This document shows, in pieces, positions 1-5,361 of a DNA stretch of 6,485 nt. A model generated the notes under the pieces. It did not search any database. It saw only the letters and a list, made by a program, of their open reading frames with translations, and was not told the DNA's origin. The stretch spans positions 1 to 6,485 of the forward strand of contig JAKOOI010000483.1 in NCBI GenBank assembly GCA_022701475.1, in the 5' to 3' direction. The position numbers and the translations under genes are program-made. Position 1 is the stretch's first letter, and every line of letters begins with the position of its first letter. This DNA comes from Weeksellaceae bacterium (GTDB lineage Bacteria; Bacteroidota; Bacteroidia; Flavobacteriales; Weeksellaceae).

Positions 1-423
1 CGCCTGTTCCCGGTGGGAAGACTGGACCGCTCCACTACCGGCGTGATCCTGCTGACCAACGACGGGCATATGACCAAGAAGCTGACGCATCCGTCTTTCG
101 ATGCCAAAAAAATCTATCATGTTACACTGGATAAGAAACTGACGCATGAAGATATGAAACTGATTGCCGAAGGGATCCGTCTGGATGAAGGGGTTGCGGA
201 AGTGGACCAGATTTCTTTCATTGAAGGAAAGCCTAAAAATGAAATCGGGATTGAGATCCATATCGGCTGGAACCGCGTGATCCGCAGAATTTTCCAGCGT
301 CTTGGCTATGAAGTGGAAGCCCTTGACCGCGTCATGTTTGCAGGAATGACCAAAAAGAACATCAAGAGAGGGCACTGGAGAATCCTTACCGAACAGGAGG
401 TGAATAACCTGAAAATGCTATAA
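1..423 (+). CDS. Pseudouridine synthase, RsuA/RluB/RluF type, 3' part
   Basis: The frame is open from the first base, so the N-terminus (usually an S4 RNA-binding domain plus the start of the catalytic domain) lies outside the window; 140 residues remain. The family converts specific uridines in 23S or 16S rRNA to pseudouridine. Visible catalytic-core motifs are GRLDRSTTG near the start, whose Asp (codon at 25-27) matches the family's catalytic aspartate, followed by ILLTNDG, then the C-terminal NRVIRRIFQRLGYEV segment, the equivalent of the usual GRNRxVRR motif. Here that motif reads GWNR, with Trp in place of the first Arg. The protein ends WRILTEQEVNNL, a normal family C-terminus, so the 3' end is intact. 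The HPS and EGIRLDEG segments look more RluB-like than RluF-like, but the exact target nucleotide cannot be assigned. A hairpin terminator follows about 70 bp after the stop. Confidence 0.9.
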   Translation, partial: RLFPVGRLDRSTTGVILLTNDGHMTKKLTHPSFDAKKIYHVTLDKKLTHEDMKLIAEGIRLDEGVAEVDQISFIEGKPKNEIGIEIHIGWNRVIRRIFQRLGYEVEALDRVMFAGMTKKNIKRGHWRILTEQEVNNLKML

Positions 424-426
424 GCG

Positions 427-456
427 TTATAAGTTGCGAATGATAACTTATAAGTT
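427..456. repeat. TTATAAGTT direct and inverted repeats
   Basis: TTATAAGTT occurs at 427-435 and again at 448-456. The second copy is part of a perfect 12-bp palindrome, AACTTATAAGTT (445-456). The first copy also pairs with AACTTATAA at 445-453 across a 9-nt loop. A related, degenerate stretch with ATTTATAACTCAT lies at about 629-642 on the other side of the terminator. The block sits between two convergent genes, so an operator role for either is unlikely. It resembles the short degenerate intergenic repeats found in many flavobacterial genomes, but that comparison is from memory. Confidence 0.55.
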
Positions 457-492
457 ACAATAGCAGTATTCAGGGTAATCCTTTTATAAACA

Positions 493-527
493 AAAAAATT
501 CCGCAGAAATCATCTGCGGAATTTTTT
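493..527. terminator. Bidirectional intrinsic terminator
   Basis: A 15-bp perfect stem (493-507 with 513-527) encloses a 5-nt loop. The GC-rich part TTCCGCAGA pairs with TCTGCGGAA. It is flanked by an A run on the left and a T run on the right, so either strand gives a hairpin followed by a U tract. It lies between the convergent pseudouridine synthase and pncA genes, where a shared terminator is expected. Confidence 0.9.
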
Positions 528-661
528 ATTTCAGTGCTGCTGTATTTCAAACATCATCTTTTGCAGGCTGAACTGAAGCTCGGCAGCTGATTTTCTGCCG
601 TCAGTACACACCTGTAGTTACCATCTATAATTTATAACTCATAGCTCATGAACAGTAACTC

Positions 662-1267
662 CTACGCAAGAACCGTCACTCCTTTCTGGATCATTTCAAA
701 GATCGCGTCTTTTCCGTTATCCGGTTTCACATTGACGGCGCGGGTACCGTTAAAATGGAGGCAGGTAATGTATCCGGCGGCAGCGGCATCCGTACAGGTG
801 AATTTAACGCAGTAATCCATTGCCAGACCTACGATTTCAAGCAGCTGGATGTCGTGGTATTTCAGGAAGTCATCAAGGCCGGTCTTCATAAAGTGATTAT
901 TATCCTGGAAGCCGCTGTAGCTGTCGATTTCAACATTTTTTCCCTTCTGGATAATGTGCGTCACCTTATCCCGGTTCAGGTCTTTATGGAATTCAGCTCC
1001 GAAGGTGCCCTGGATGCAGTGATCGGGCCACATAAACTGCGGAACTCCGTTAAGGATGATGCTTTCCCCTACTTTTCTGCCGTTGGTGCTGGCAAAGCTC
1101 TTATGATTGGCCGGATGCCAGTCCTGGGTGAGGACAATCTGGTCATACTCATTTTCTTCCATGAGGGAATTGATGAAGGGAATGACTTCATTGGCTCCCG
1201 GAACCGCCAGCGCACCGCCTTCACAAAAATCATTCTGCACATCGACGATTAGTAATGCTTTTTTCAT
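662..1267 (-). CDS. pncA: Nicotinamidase PncA
   Basis: Hydrolyses nicotinamide to nicotinate and ammonia in the NAD salvage pathway (cytosolic, isochorismatase-fold cysteine hydrolase). The 201-residue length fits the family. The catalytic triad is visible: Asp9 in IVDVQNDF, Lys108 in QKGKN, and Cys153 in GLAMDYCVK. The metal-binding set is Asp49 and His51 in TQDWHPANH and His83 in WPDHCIQGT. DSYSGF after the Lys is also typical. The frame extends 20 codons upstream, but the ATG at 1267 starts MKKALLIVDVQNDF, the usual N-terminus of the family, so I chose it. The stop is TAG. The gene is monocistronic, convergent with the pseudouridine synthase and divergent from the DEAD-box gene over a 171-bp gap. 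I see no perfect TAnnTTTG box for it; the nearest match on its strand, TCATTTTG (1362-1369), has one mismatch. Confidence 0.96.
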   Translation of the reverse strand: MKKALLIVDVQNDFCEGGALAVPGANEVIPFINSLMEENEYDQIVLTQDWHPANHKSFASTNGRKVGESIILNGVPQFMWPDHCIQGTFGAEFHKDLNRDKVTHIIQKGKNVEIDSYSGFQDNNHFMKTGLDDFLKYHDIQLLEIVGLAMDYCVKFTCTDAAAAGYITCLHFNGTRAVNVKPDNGKDAIFEMIQKGVTVLA

Positions 1268-1412
1268 AGTTGGAATTCTCGAATTTTTGATAAATTTACA
1301 AAAACTAATCCTCAAATAGCCATCCAAAAAGATTTATCGGACAAATAGGCACTCCGGAAAACAAAATGAGAATAGAAGGCTTACACCAGATGCAAAACAG
1401 GGCTCAATATCT

Positions 1413-1420
1413 TATCTTTG
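1413..1420 (+). promoter_or_regulatory. Promoter -7 box of DEAD-box gene
   Basis: TATCTTTG matches the Bacteroidetes -7 consensus TAnnTTTG perfectly and lies 18 bp before the ATG at 1439, giving a leader of only about 13 nt. There is no good TTTG at the -33 position, which is common for this promoter class. Confidence 0.7.
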
Positions 1421-1438
1421 TATAAAATTTAGTACTTT

Positions 1439-2581
1439 ATGTCATTTGAATCATTAGGTTTATCCCATCATATCATCCGTTCTGTCCAGAAACTGGGCTA
1501 TCTGAAACCCTTTCCTATACAGGAACAGGCAGTCCCGGCCATCCTTCAGGGGAAAGACCTCATAGGAATTGCACAGACCGGTTCAGGGAAAACAGCAGGT
1601 TTTGTAATGCCCATTCTGGAAAAGCTGCAGGATGAGACACTAAAGAAAGACCGGAATGTGAAGGTTCTGGTCCTCGTTCCTACAAGAGAACTGGCTATTC
1701 AGATCGATGAGGTATTCAGGGCTTTTATAACCCATACCCGGCGTGAAATCCGTACCATGGCAGTCTATGGCGGCGTTTCCATTAACCCGCAGATGAAAAG
1801 CCTTTTCGGTACGGAAATCCTTATCGCCACTCCCGGGCGTCTGCTGGATCTTATCGATCATAATGCCGTGAGCATCTCAGGGATTACCCAACTGGTAGTT
1901 GACGAGGCAGATAAGATGTTTGACCTGGGATTCGGTGAGGAAATGAACCGGCTGATCGGTCTGATGCCTGCTGCAAAGCAGACGATCCTTTTTTCAGCCA
2001 CGCTGAATGATAAGGTATCTGAGATGAAGCAGCGGTTATCGGTAGATCCGGTAGTGATTGAGATTAAAAAGGAAGAGGTTGAAATAGAAGACATCGAACA
2101 GCTGGCCTATCATGTGGCTCCCGAAAGAAAGGGACCTTTCCTGCGCTATCTGATCAAAGAGGGAAAGATGCAGAAGGCACTGGTTTTCGTTTCGTCTACC
2201 AAATCAGCTGACCAGCTGGTGGAAAAGCTTAAAAAAAATAAAATAAAAGCGGTAGCTGTCCACAGTCAGAAATCCCAGGGGGCCCGCAGGAACAACCTGG
2301 AAGAATTCAAGGGAAAAGGTGCTCAGGTGCTGGTTGCTACTGACCTGATGGGCCGCGGCATCCATATCGAATCTCTGCCGTATGTCATCAACTACGAGCT
2401 TCCCCGGTCACCTGCAGATTATATCCACCGGATCGGCAGGACAGGGCGGGCCGGTGAAAAAGGAACGGCTATCAGCATTCTGACCGACGATGAGCTGCAC
2501 CACTTCAGGGTAATCCAGAAAAAAATGGGGAAGAAGGTTACGCTGCAGCGGACAGAGGATGTCGACCTGCATGGGTACTAA
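1439..2581 (+). CDS. DEAD-box ATP-dependent RNA helicase
   Basis: Cytosolic RNA-remodelling ATPase; bacterial members act in ribosome assembly, mRNA turnover and cold adaptation. All core motifs are visible in order in the 380 residues: Q motif (Phe3, GYLKPFPIQ at 20-28), motif I AQTGSGKT (45-52), Ia PTRELA (81-86), GG (111-112), Ib TPGR (131-134), II DEAD (155-158), III SAT (186-188), IV LVFVSS, V TDLMGRGIHI (301-310) and VI HRIGRTGRAG (330-339). Two RecA-like domains fill the protein. Only about 40 residues follow motif VI, so it lacks the long basic or RNA-binding tail of DeaD/CsdA or DbpA, and I give no symbol. In motif V the usual Asp of RG(I/L)D is His309. The start is supported by the Q-motif spacing and by the -7 box 18 bp upstream. 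It is monocistronic, with 172 bp to the next gene. Confidence 0.95.
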   Translation: MSFESLGLSHHIIRSVQKLGYLKPFPIQEQAVPAILQGKDLIGIAQTGSGKTAGFVMPILEKLQDETLKKDRNVKVLVLVPTRELAIQIDEVFRAFITHTRREIRTMAVYGGVSINPQMKSLFGTEILIATPGRLLDLIDHNAVSISGITQLVVDEADKMFDLGFGEEMNRLIGLMPAAKQTILFSATLNDKVSEMKQRLSVDPVVIEIKKEEVEIEDIEQLAYHVAPERKGPFLRYLIKEGKMQKALVFVSSTKSADQLVEKLKKNKIKAVAVHSQKSQGARRNNLEEFKGKGAQVLVATDLMGRGIHIESLPYVINYELPRSPADYIHRIGRTGRAGEKGTAISILTDDELHHFRVIQKKMGKKVTLQRTEDVDLHGY

Positions 2582-2587
2582 GCCACG

Positions 2588-2619
2588 AATGCCGGCCTGA
2601 TGATAATCTGCATTTTTTT
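2588..2619 (+). terminator. Weak candidate terminator after helicase gene
   Basis: AATGC (2588-2592) can pair with GCATT (2610-2614), followed by a T run to 2619. The 17-nt loop holds only a small inner GAT/ATC stem, so the hairpin is weak. Position (7 nt after the stop) and the T tract are the main support. Confidence 0.35.
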
Positions 2620-2753
2620 ATGAAGCACAAGATCCTGTTCTGCCTGATTTATATGGATACCAGGAAAAGGCAGGGCTCACCGAACGGTTCAGAATATGAC
2701 ATGCCGGCTGAAGCATTTTTAACAGTCATACCTCTATCAAATTACAAATAAGA

Positions 2754-3290
2754 ATGAAAGATTCAGAACAGAAAAAATATCCGATAGGAAAATTTACATA
2801 CCCTGAAAGCATCTGTGATATCACACTGGATGAGCACATCCGGATTATCCGGGATTTTCCGGGAAAGCTGAAAAACCTTATTGAAGGGTTCAGCGAAAGC
2901 CAGCTGGATACCCAGTACCGGGAAGGCGGCTGGACGGTACGGCAGGTGGTAAATCATCTTGCAGACAGCCATATGAACAGTTTCATCCGCTTCAAACTGG
3001 CACTTACGGAAGATAATCCTGTCATCAAGCCCTATAATGAGGCCGCATGGGCCGAACTTCAGGACAGTGCCAGTATGCCGGTAAAGCCTGCCCTGAGAAT
3101 CCTCAAAGGAATTCACCAGCGATGGGCCACCTTGCTCAAAACCATGACCAATAAGCAGTTTGAGAGAACTTTCCATCATCCCGAACATCAGAAAAATTAC
3201 AATCTGAGAGTCAGTCTGGCACTGTATGTCTGGCATTGCCACCATCATTTTGCCCATATTGAAATGCTGAAAAAAGACAAAGGTTGGTAA
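2754..3290 (+). CDS. yfiT: YfiT-like bacillithiol S-transferase, DinB superfamily
   Basis: 178 residues with the layout of Bacillus YfiT/BstA, metal-dependent four-helix-bundle enzymes that conjugate bacillithiol to electrophiles such as antibiotics and other xenobiotics. The N-terminal YPIGKFTYPE, the central GGWTVRQVVNHLADSH and the C-terminal YVWHCHHHFAHIEML are the recognisable blocks. The metal triad would be His68, His161 and His165, matching the three His ligands known in YfiT. The C-terminus ...KGW is also normal for the family, so the gene is full length. It is the first gene of the four-gene cluster; the next gene overlaps it by 7 nt. A bacilliredoxin-like gene two genes on supports a bacillithiol role, although bacillithiol synthesis genes are not in the window. 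No convincing TAnnTTTG box is seen in the 172-bp gap upstream, so the promoter is unknown. Confidence 0.9.
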   Translation: MKDSEQKKYPIGKFTYPESICDITLDEHIRIIRDFPGKLKNLIEGFSESQLDTQYREGGWTVRQVVNHLADSHMNSFIRFKLALTEDNPVIKPYNEAAWAELQDSASMPVKPALRILKGIHQRWATLLKTMTNKQFERTFHHPEHQKNYNLRVSLALYVWHCHHHFAHIEMLKKDKGW

Positions 3291-3745
3291 GGAAAAGCCT
3301 TCATCACCCGGCACATTCTGAAGAAATAAGGCGAAGGATTTCTTCCCTGTCCGGAGATGCGGAAAGAAAATGGGGCAGCATGGATGCCGGCCAGATGCTG
3401 AAGCATTGCGGCCGGGTGCTTGAGGTTCCTCTCGGAAAAACCGTTTTGCCACCTGTACCTGCCGTATTCAGGGCCGTCGGAGCTTTTGCAAAAAAGGAAA
3501 TGCAGGTCTTTAACAACGGAATTCCCAGAAATATGCCTACTTTTCGGAAACTTATCATTAATTTTGAATGTGACTTTGATGTGGAGAAACAATACCTGCT
3601 GGAGACGCTGGAAAAATACCTGGATGCTTACCGGAAAGGCAACCTTCCCGGACATCATGCCCTCTTTGGTAAGATGAGCGAGAAAGATTGGGGTTTCCTG
3701 GAATACAAACATCTGCATCATCACTTAAAACAATTTAACGTATGA
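3284..3745 (+). CDS. DUF1569 family protein, DinB-like fold
   Basis: 153 residues that I recognise as the DUF1569 family, which belongs to the DinB/YfiT-like four-helix-bundle group; its reaction is unknown to me. Visible signature blocks are KWGSMDAGQMLKHC (29-42), LFGKMSEKDW (127-136) and YKHLHHHLKQFNV at the end. His41, His143 and His147 sit like the DinB metal triad. The start is a TTG inside the last codons of yfiT: the frame is closed by TGA at 3260-3262, no ATG or GTG precedes the conserved region, and the first internal ATG (Met33) would remove the N-terminal helix. TTG at 3284 gives a normal family length. The stop overlaps the next start as ATGA (3742-3745), so translation of both junctions is probably coupled. 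With yfiT it forms a pair of adjacent DinB-fold proteins. Family call is good; the start is less certain. Confidence 0.83.
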   Translation: MVRKSLHHPAHSEEIRRRISSLSGDAERKWGSMDAGQMLKHCGRVLEVPLGKTVLPPVPAVFRAVGAFAKKEMQVFNNGIPRNMPTFRKLIINFECDFDVEKQYLLETLEKYLDAYRKGNLPGHHALFGKMSEKDWGFLEYKHLHHHLKQFNV

Positions 3746-4119
3746 GCTTTTTTGATAAAATATTTGGCGGAAAAGAAGAGAACAAGGACCAGCATACGAT
3801 CTGGAAAACCATAGAAAATGAACAGGACCTCGCAAAAGCGATAGAAAAATCGTTTCAGCATAAAATCGGCATCTTCAAGCATTCCACCAGCTGCTTCATC
3901 AGCCGCACCGTTCTTAAAAACTTCGAGAAGGAGATCAATGCACTGGATGAAAAGCCGGAACTGTATTACCTGGATCTGCTGGCCCACCGGCCACTTTCCG
4001 GCAAAATTGCCGAAGATTTTGAAATCCGTCATGAAAGCCCTCAGTTCCTGGTCATTGAAAACGGAAAAGCAGTCAGCAATGCTTCCCATCAACATATATC
4101 AGCCGATCAGATTGCCTAA
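3742..4119 (+). CDS. ytxJ: YtxJ/BrxC-like monothiol bacilliredoxin
   Basis: 125-residue thioredoxin-like protein of the YtxJ (BrxC) family, which removes bacillithiol from S-bacillithiolated proteins. The N-terminal WKTIENEQDLAKAIEKS leads into strand FKHSTSC, with the only cysteine, Cys51, at the start of the active-site helix (SCFISRTVLKNFE). HESPQFLVIENGKAV (97-111) carries Pro100 at the cis-proline position. Bacillus BrxC has a TCPIS-type site; here it is SCFIS, so the Pro is Phe. One cysteine fits a monothiol mechanism. The start overlaps the DUF1569 stop by 4 nt and the stop overlaps the next start by 1 nt (TAATG), both signs of translational coupling. Pairing with yfiT is the best argument that this operon uses bacillithiol or a related thiol. 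Confidence is high for the family, moderate for the substrate. Confidence 0.88.
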   Translation: MSFFDKIFGGKEENKDQHTIWKTIENEQDLAKAIEKSFQHKIGIFKHSTSCFISRTVLKNFEKEINALDEKPELYYLDLLAHRPLSGKIAEDFEIRHESPQFLVIENGKAVSNASHQHISADQIA

Positions 4120-4715
4120 TGAAAAATATCAATACGTATTTATCCAAAGTACTGAATGTTCCTGTGGAGAAGGTAAATACCTGCAGCCTGCAGTATGAAA
4201 CCAAAAAGATCCAGAAGAACCAGTTTCTGCTGCAGTACGGCGAAGTCTGCAGATACATCTACTTTGTGGAAAAGGGACTGCTGAAAATGTATTCTATTGA
4301 TAAGAACGGAAAAGAACACATCATTCAGTTCGCTCCTGAAAGCTGGCTGATTTCCGACCGGAGCAGCCTTTATTTCAATGAGAAATCCGTTTATTATATC
4401 GAGGCTGTGGAAGATTCGGAGGTATTGATGATGCATCCCGATTTCATCAGCAAACTTGTAGGAGAGTTCCCGAACAGCCTGGAGAAAAGCGATATTCTCA
4501 TTCAGAAACATATCAGAAGCCTGCAGGACAGAATCAATTCCTTATTAGGCGAGACCGCAGAGGAACGGTATATGAAATTCATTACCATGTATCCGGATCT
4601 GCTTTTAAGAGTGCCGCAGTGGATGATTGCCTCTTATCTCGGAATCACTCCCGAAAGCCTGAGCCGTGTGCGTAAAGAGCTGGCAAGGAAAAAATTTGTT
4701 CCGGACAGCAAATAA
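4119..4715 (+). CDS. Crp/Fnr family regulator, last gene of the operon
   Basis: 198 residues. The N-terminal cyclic-nucleotide-binding-like beta-barrel spans roughly 25-115 (YGEVCRYIYFVEKGLLKMY, then GKEHIIQFAPE). A long dimer helix follows (about 119-145), then a C-terminal helix-turn-helix at about 166-188 (PQWMIASYLGITPESLSRV). The recognition helix keeps Glu179, Ser182 and Arg183, equivalent to the ExxSR of Fnr that reads a TGA core. The Arg-Ser pair that binds cAMP phosphate in Crp is absent, and there is no N-terminal cysteine cluster for a 4Fe-4S centre (only Cys22 and Cys44), so the signal is unknown. It starts in the stop of ytxJ (TAATG) and is followed by a terminator, so it is probably made with the thiol genes and may control them. 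Short Crp/Fnr proteins of this type are numerous in flavobacteria. Confidence 0.92.
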   Translation: MKNINTYLSKVLNVPVEKVNTCSLQYETKKIQKNQFLLQYGEVCRYIYFVEKGLLKMYSIDKNGKEHIIQFAPESWLISDRSSLYFNEKSVYYIEAVEDSEVLMMHPDFISKLVGEFPNSLEKSDILIQKHIRSLQDRINSLLGETAEERYMKFITMYPDLLLRVPQWMIASYLGITPESLSRVRKELARKKFVPDSK

Positions 4716-4738
4716 ATTGCCGAATCAAAAATGCCCTG

Positions 4739-4780
4739 AAGCAGCAGCCTGACCGGATCCGGGCTGCTGCTTTCATTTAT
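4739..4780 (+). terminator. Intrinsic terminator of the thiol operon
   Basis: AAGCAGCAGCC (4739-4749) pairs perfectly with GGCTGCTGCTT (4762-4772), an 11-bp stem with a 12-nt loop that contains the palindrome CCGGATCCGG (partly shared with the stem). It is followed by TTTCATTT. It lies 23 nt after the stop of the last operon gene. Confidence 0.85.
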
Positions 4781-4899
4781 CCGCTTCCTATTTAAAAAAC
4801 GGTGCAGCGTTATCCGATAAACAATACAAAATTATCTGTACAGGGCAGCATACCGACAGGGCCCGATATTTTATCCAAAATTTCATTTAAGGGTAATGT

Positions 4900-4913
4900 A
4901 TGATTTTGGTCAT
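4900..4913. promoter_or_regulatory. Fnr/Crp-like operator, site 1
   Basis: ATGAT-TTTG-GTCAT, a 14-bp dyad with 5-nt half sites and 4-nt spacer, the geometry of an Fnr box (TTGAT-N4-ATCAA). One inner pair (T against G) is imperfect. It ends exactly 22 bp before a TAnnTTTG box. A matching site with the same spacing lies at 6065-6078. The binding protein is inferred; the Crp/Fnr genes on either side are the candidates. Confidence 0.6.
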
Positions 4914-4935
4914 AACAGTTAGAAGATGATTAGTT

Positions 4936-4943
4936 TAATTTTG
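4936..4943 (+). promoter_or_regulatory. Promoter -7 box downstream of site 1
   Basis: TAATTTTG is a perfect TAnnTTTG match. The expected start site near 4948 leaves a leader of about 20 nt before the ATG at 4968. There is no TTTG at the usual -33 distance; the dyad at 4900-4913 would be centred near -41.5, as for a class II activator that replaces a weak -33 element. Confidence 0.65.
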
Positions 4944-4967
4944 TTAACCACACTTAACATTAACATT

Positions 4968-5186
4968 ATGAAAATAATCATGTCAATCAGGCTTTCCGGA
5001 TTGCCTGTAAATGCGCACCAGTACGGTAATAACAGCTGTTTACCGGCACCTGATCTTATTCATCCTGATTTTTCTCATCTGTTAACGGCTAAAAACCGGG
5101 AACCGGGAAAGCACATTTTTTGTCCTCTTTTTTACGGAATGAATCCATACCATAACACTGGCATGTGTACTAATGAGATAATATAG
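4968..5186 (+). CDS. Small uncharacterised ORF, 72 aa, behind Fnr-like promoter
   Basis: I do not recognise this protein and coding status is uncertain. The frame can be extended to an ATG at 4926, but that lies upstream of the predicted transcription start (about 4948), so I take the ATG at 4968, which follows a typical A/T-rich flavobacterial leader. The product has three cysteines (24, 52, 67) and five histidines (17, 32, 37, 49, 62), no clear membrane segment and no signal peptide. SCLPAP, IFCPLFY and MNPYHNTGMC are the most distinctive segments. Support for a real gene comes from the promoter module rather than from the protein itself. The stop is TAG, followed by a strongly AT-rich inverted repeat. 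It could instead be an untranslated leader of the regulator gene 176 bp further on. Confidence 0.35.
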   Translation: MKIIMSIRLSGLPVNAHQYGNNSCLPAPDLIHPDFSHLLTAKNREPGKHIFCPLFYGMNPYHNTGMCTNEII

Positions 5187-5190
5187 CCTT

Positions 5191-5239
5191 ATTTTAAATA
5201 AAATTTATTCATAAATAAAGAATTTTATTCATTTAAAAT
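5191..5239. repeat. AT-rich imperfect inverted repeat
   Basis: ATTTTAAAT (5191-5199) pairs with ATTTAAAAT (5231-5239), and AAAATT (5200-5205) with AATTTT (5221-5226), leaving a 4-nt bulge at 5227-5230. The stem is almost pure A/T. It lies just after the small ORF within an AT-rich stretch (about 5187-5290) before the second Crp/Fnr gene. It could end or slow the upstream transcript, or act as bent DNA near a promoter; neither can be decided here. Confidence 0.5.
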
Positions 5240-5280
5240 CAATATCATAATTATAGTATAAATAATTATAATACAGGTTC

Positions 5281-5288
5281 AATATTTG
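5281..5288 (+). promoter_or_regulatory. Candidate -7 box for second Crp/Fnr gene
   Basis: AATATTTG differs from TAnnTTTG only at the first base. It would give a leader of roughly 65-70 nt before the ATG at 5362, and it lies at the edge of the AT-rich stretch. There is no clear -33 element. Transcription could instead come from the box at 4936. Confidence 0.35.
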
Positions 5289-5361
5289 CATTTACTTATT
5301 AACGAAATGTTATATTCCGCTGGCGATGTCCTGATGATATTACATAAAAAAAACAGCTATC

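Noticed and set aside
755..1252. A 165-codon plus-strand frame across pncA
   Set aside because: It is the opposite strand of pncA, whose minus-strand product has the full catalytic triad and metal ligands; the plus-strand translation shows no family features.
1268..1327. A 20-codon N-terminal extension of pncA
   Set aside because: The family begins directly with MKKALLIVDVQNDF; the extension lies in AT-rich leader sequence.
2589..2708. ATGCCGGC direct repeat on both sides of the gap before yfiT (2589-2596, 2701-2708)
   Set aside because: Only 8 bp, also found by chance inside the DUF1569 coding region; no terminal repeats or target duplication around it.
3260..3290. A possible frameshift fusing yfiT to the DUF1569 gene
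   Set aside because: YfiT ends with the family's normal ...GW terminus and DUF1569 has a normal length from TTG, so two separate overlapping genes explain the data better.
2763..3452. A 229-codon minus-strand frame across the yfiT and DUF1569 genes
   Set aside because: It spans two well-supported plus-strand genes and their junction, and its translation looks like a random shadow.
4012..4031. Another TGA-N6-TCA core inside ytxJ
   Set aside because: It is within coding sequence, lacks the full ATGAY/RTCAT arms and has no promoter box at the right distance; one or two such cores are expected by chance in the window.
3245..4095. Minus-strand frames of 159 and 124 codons opposite DUF1569 and ytxJ
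   Set aside because: Both lie antisense to recognisable, translationally coupled genes; no promoter or family signal of their own.
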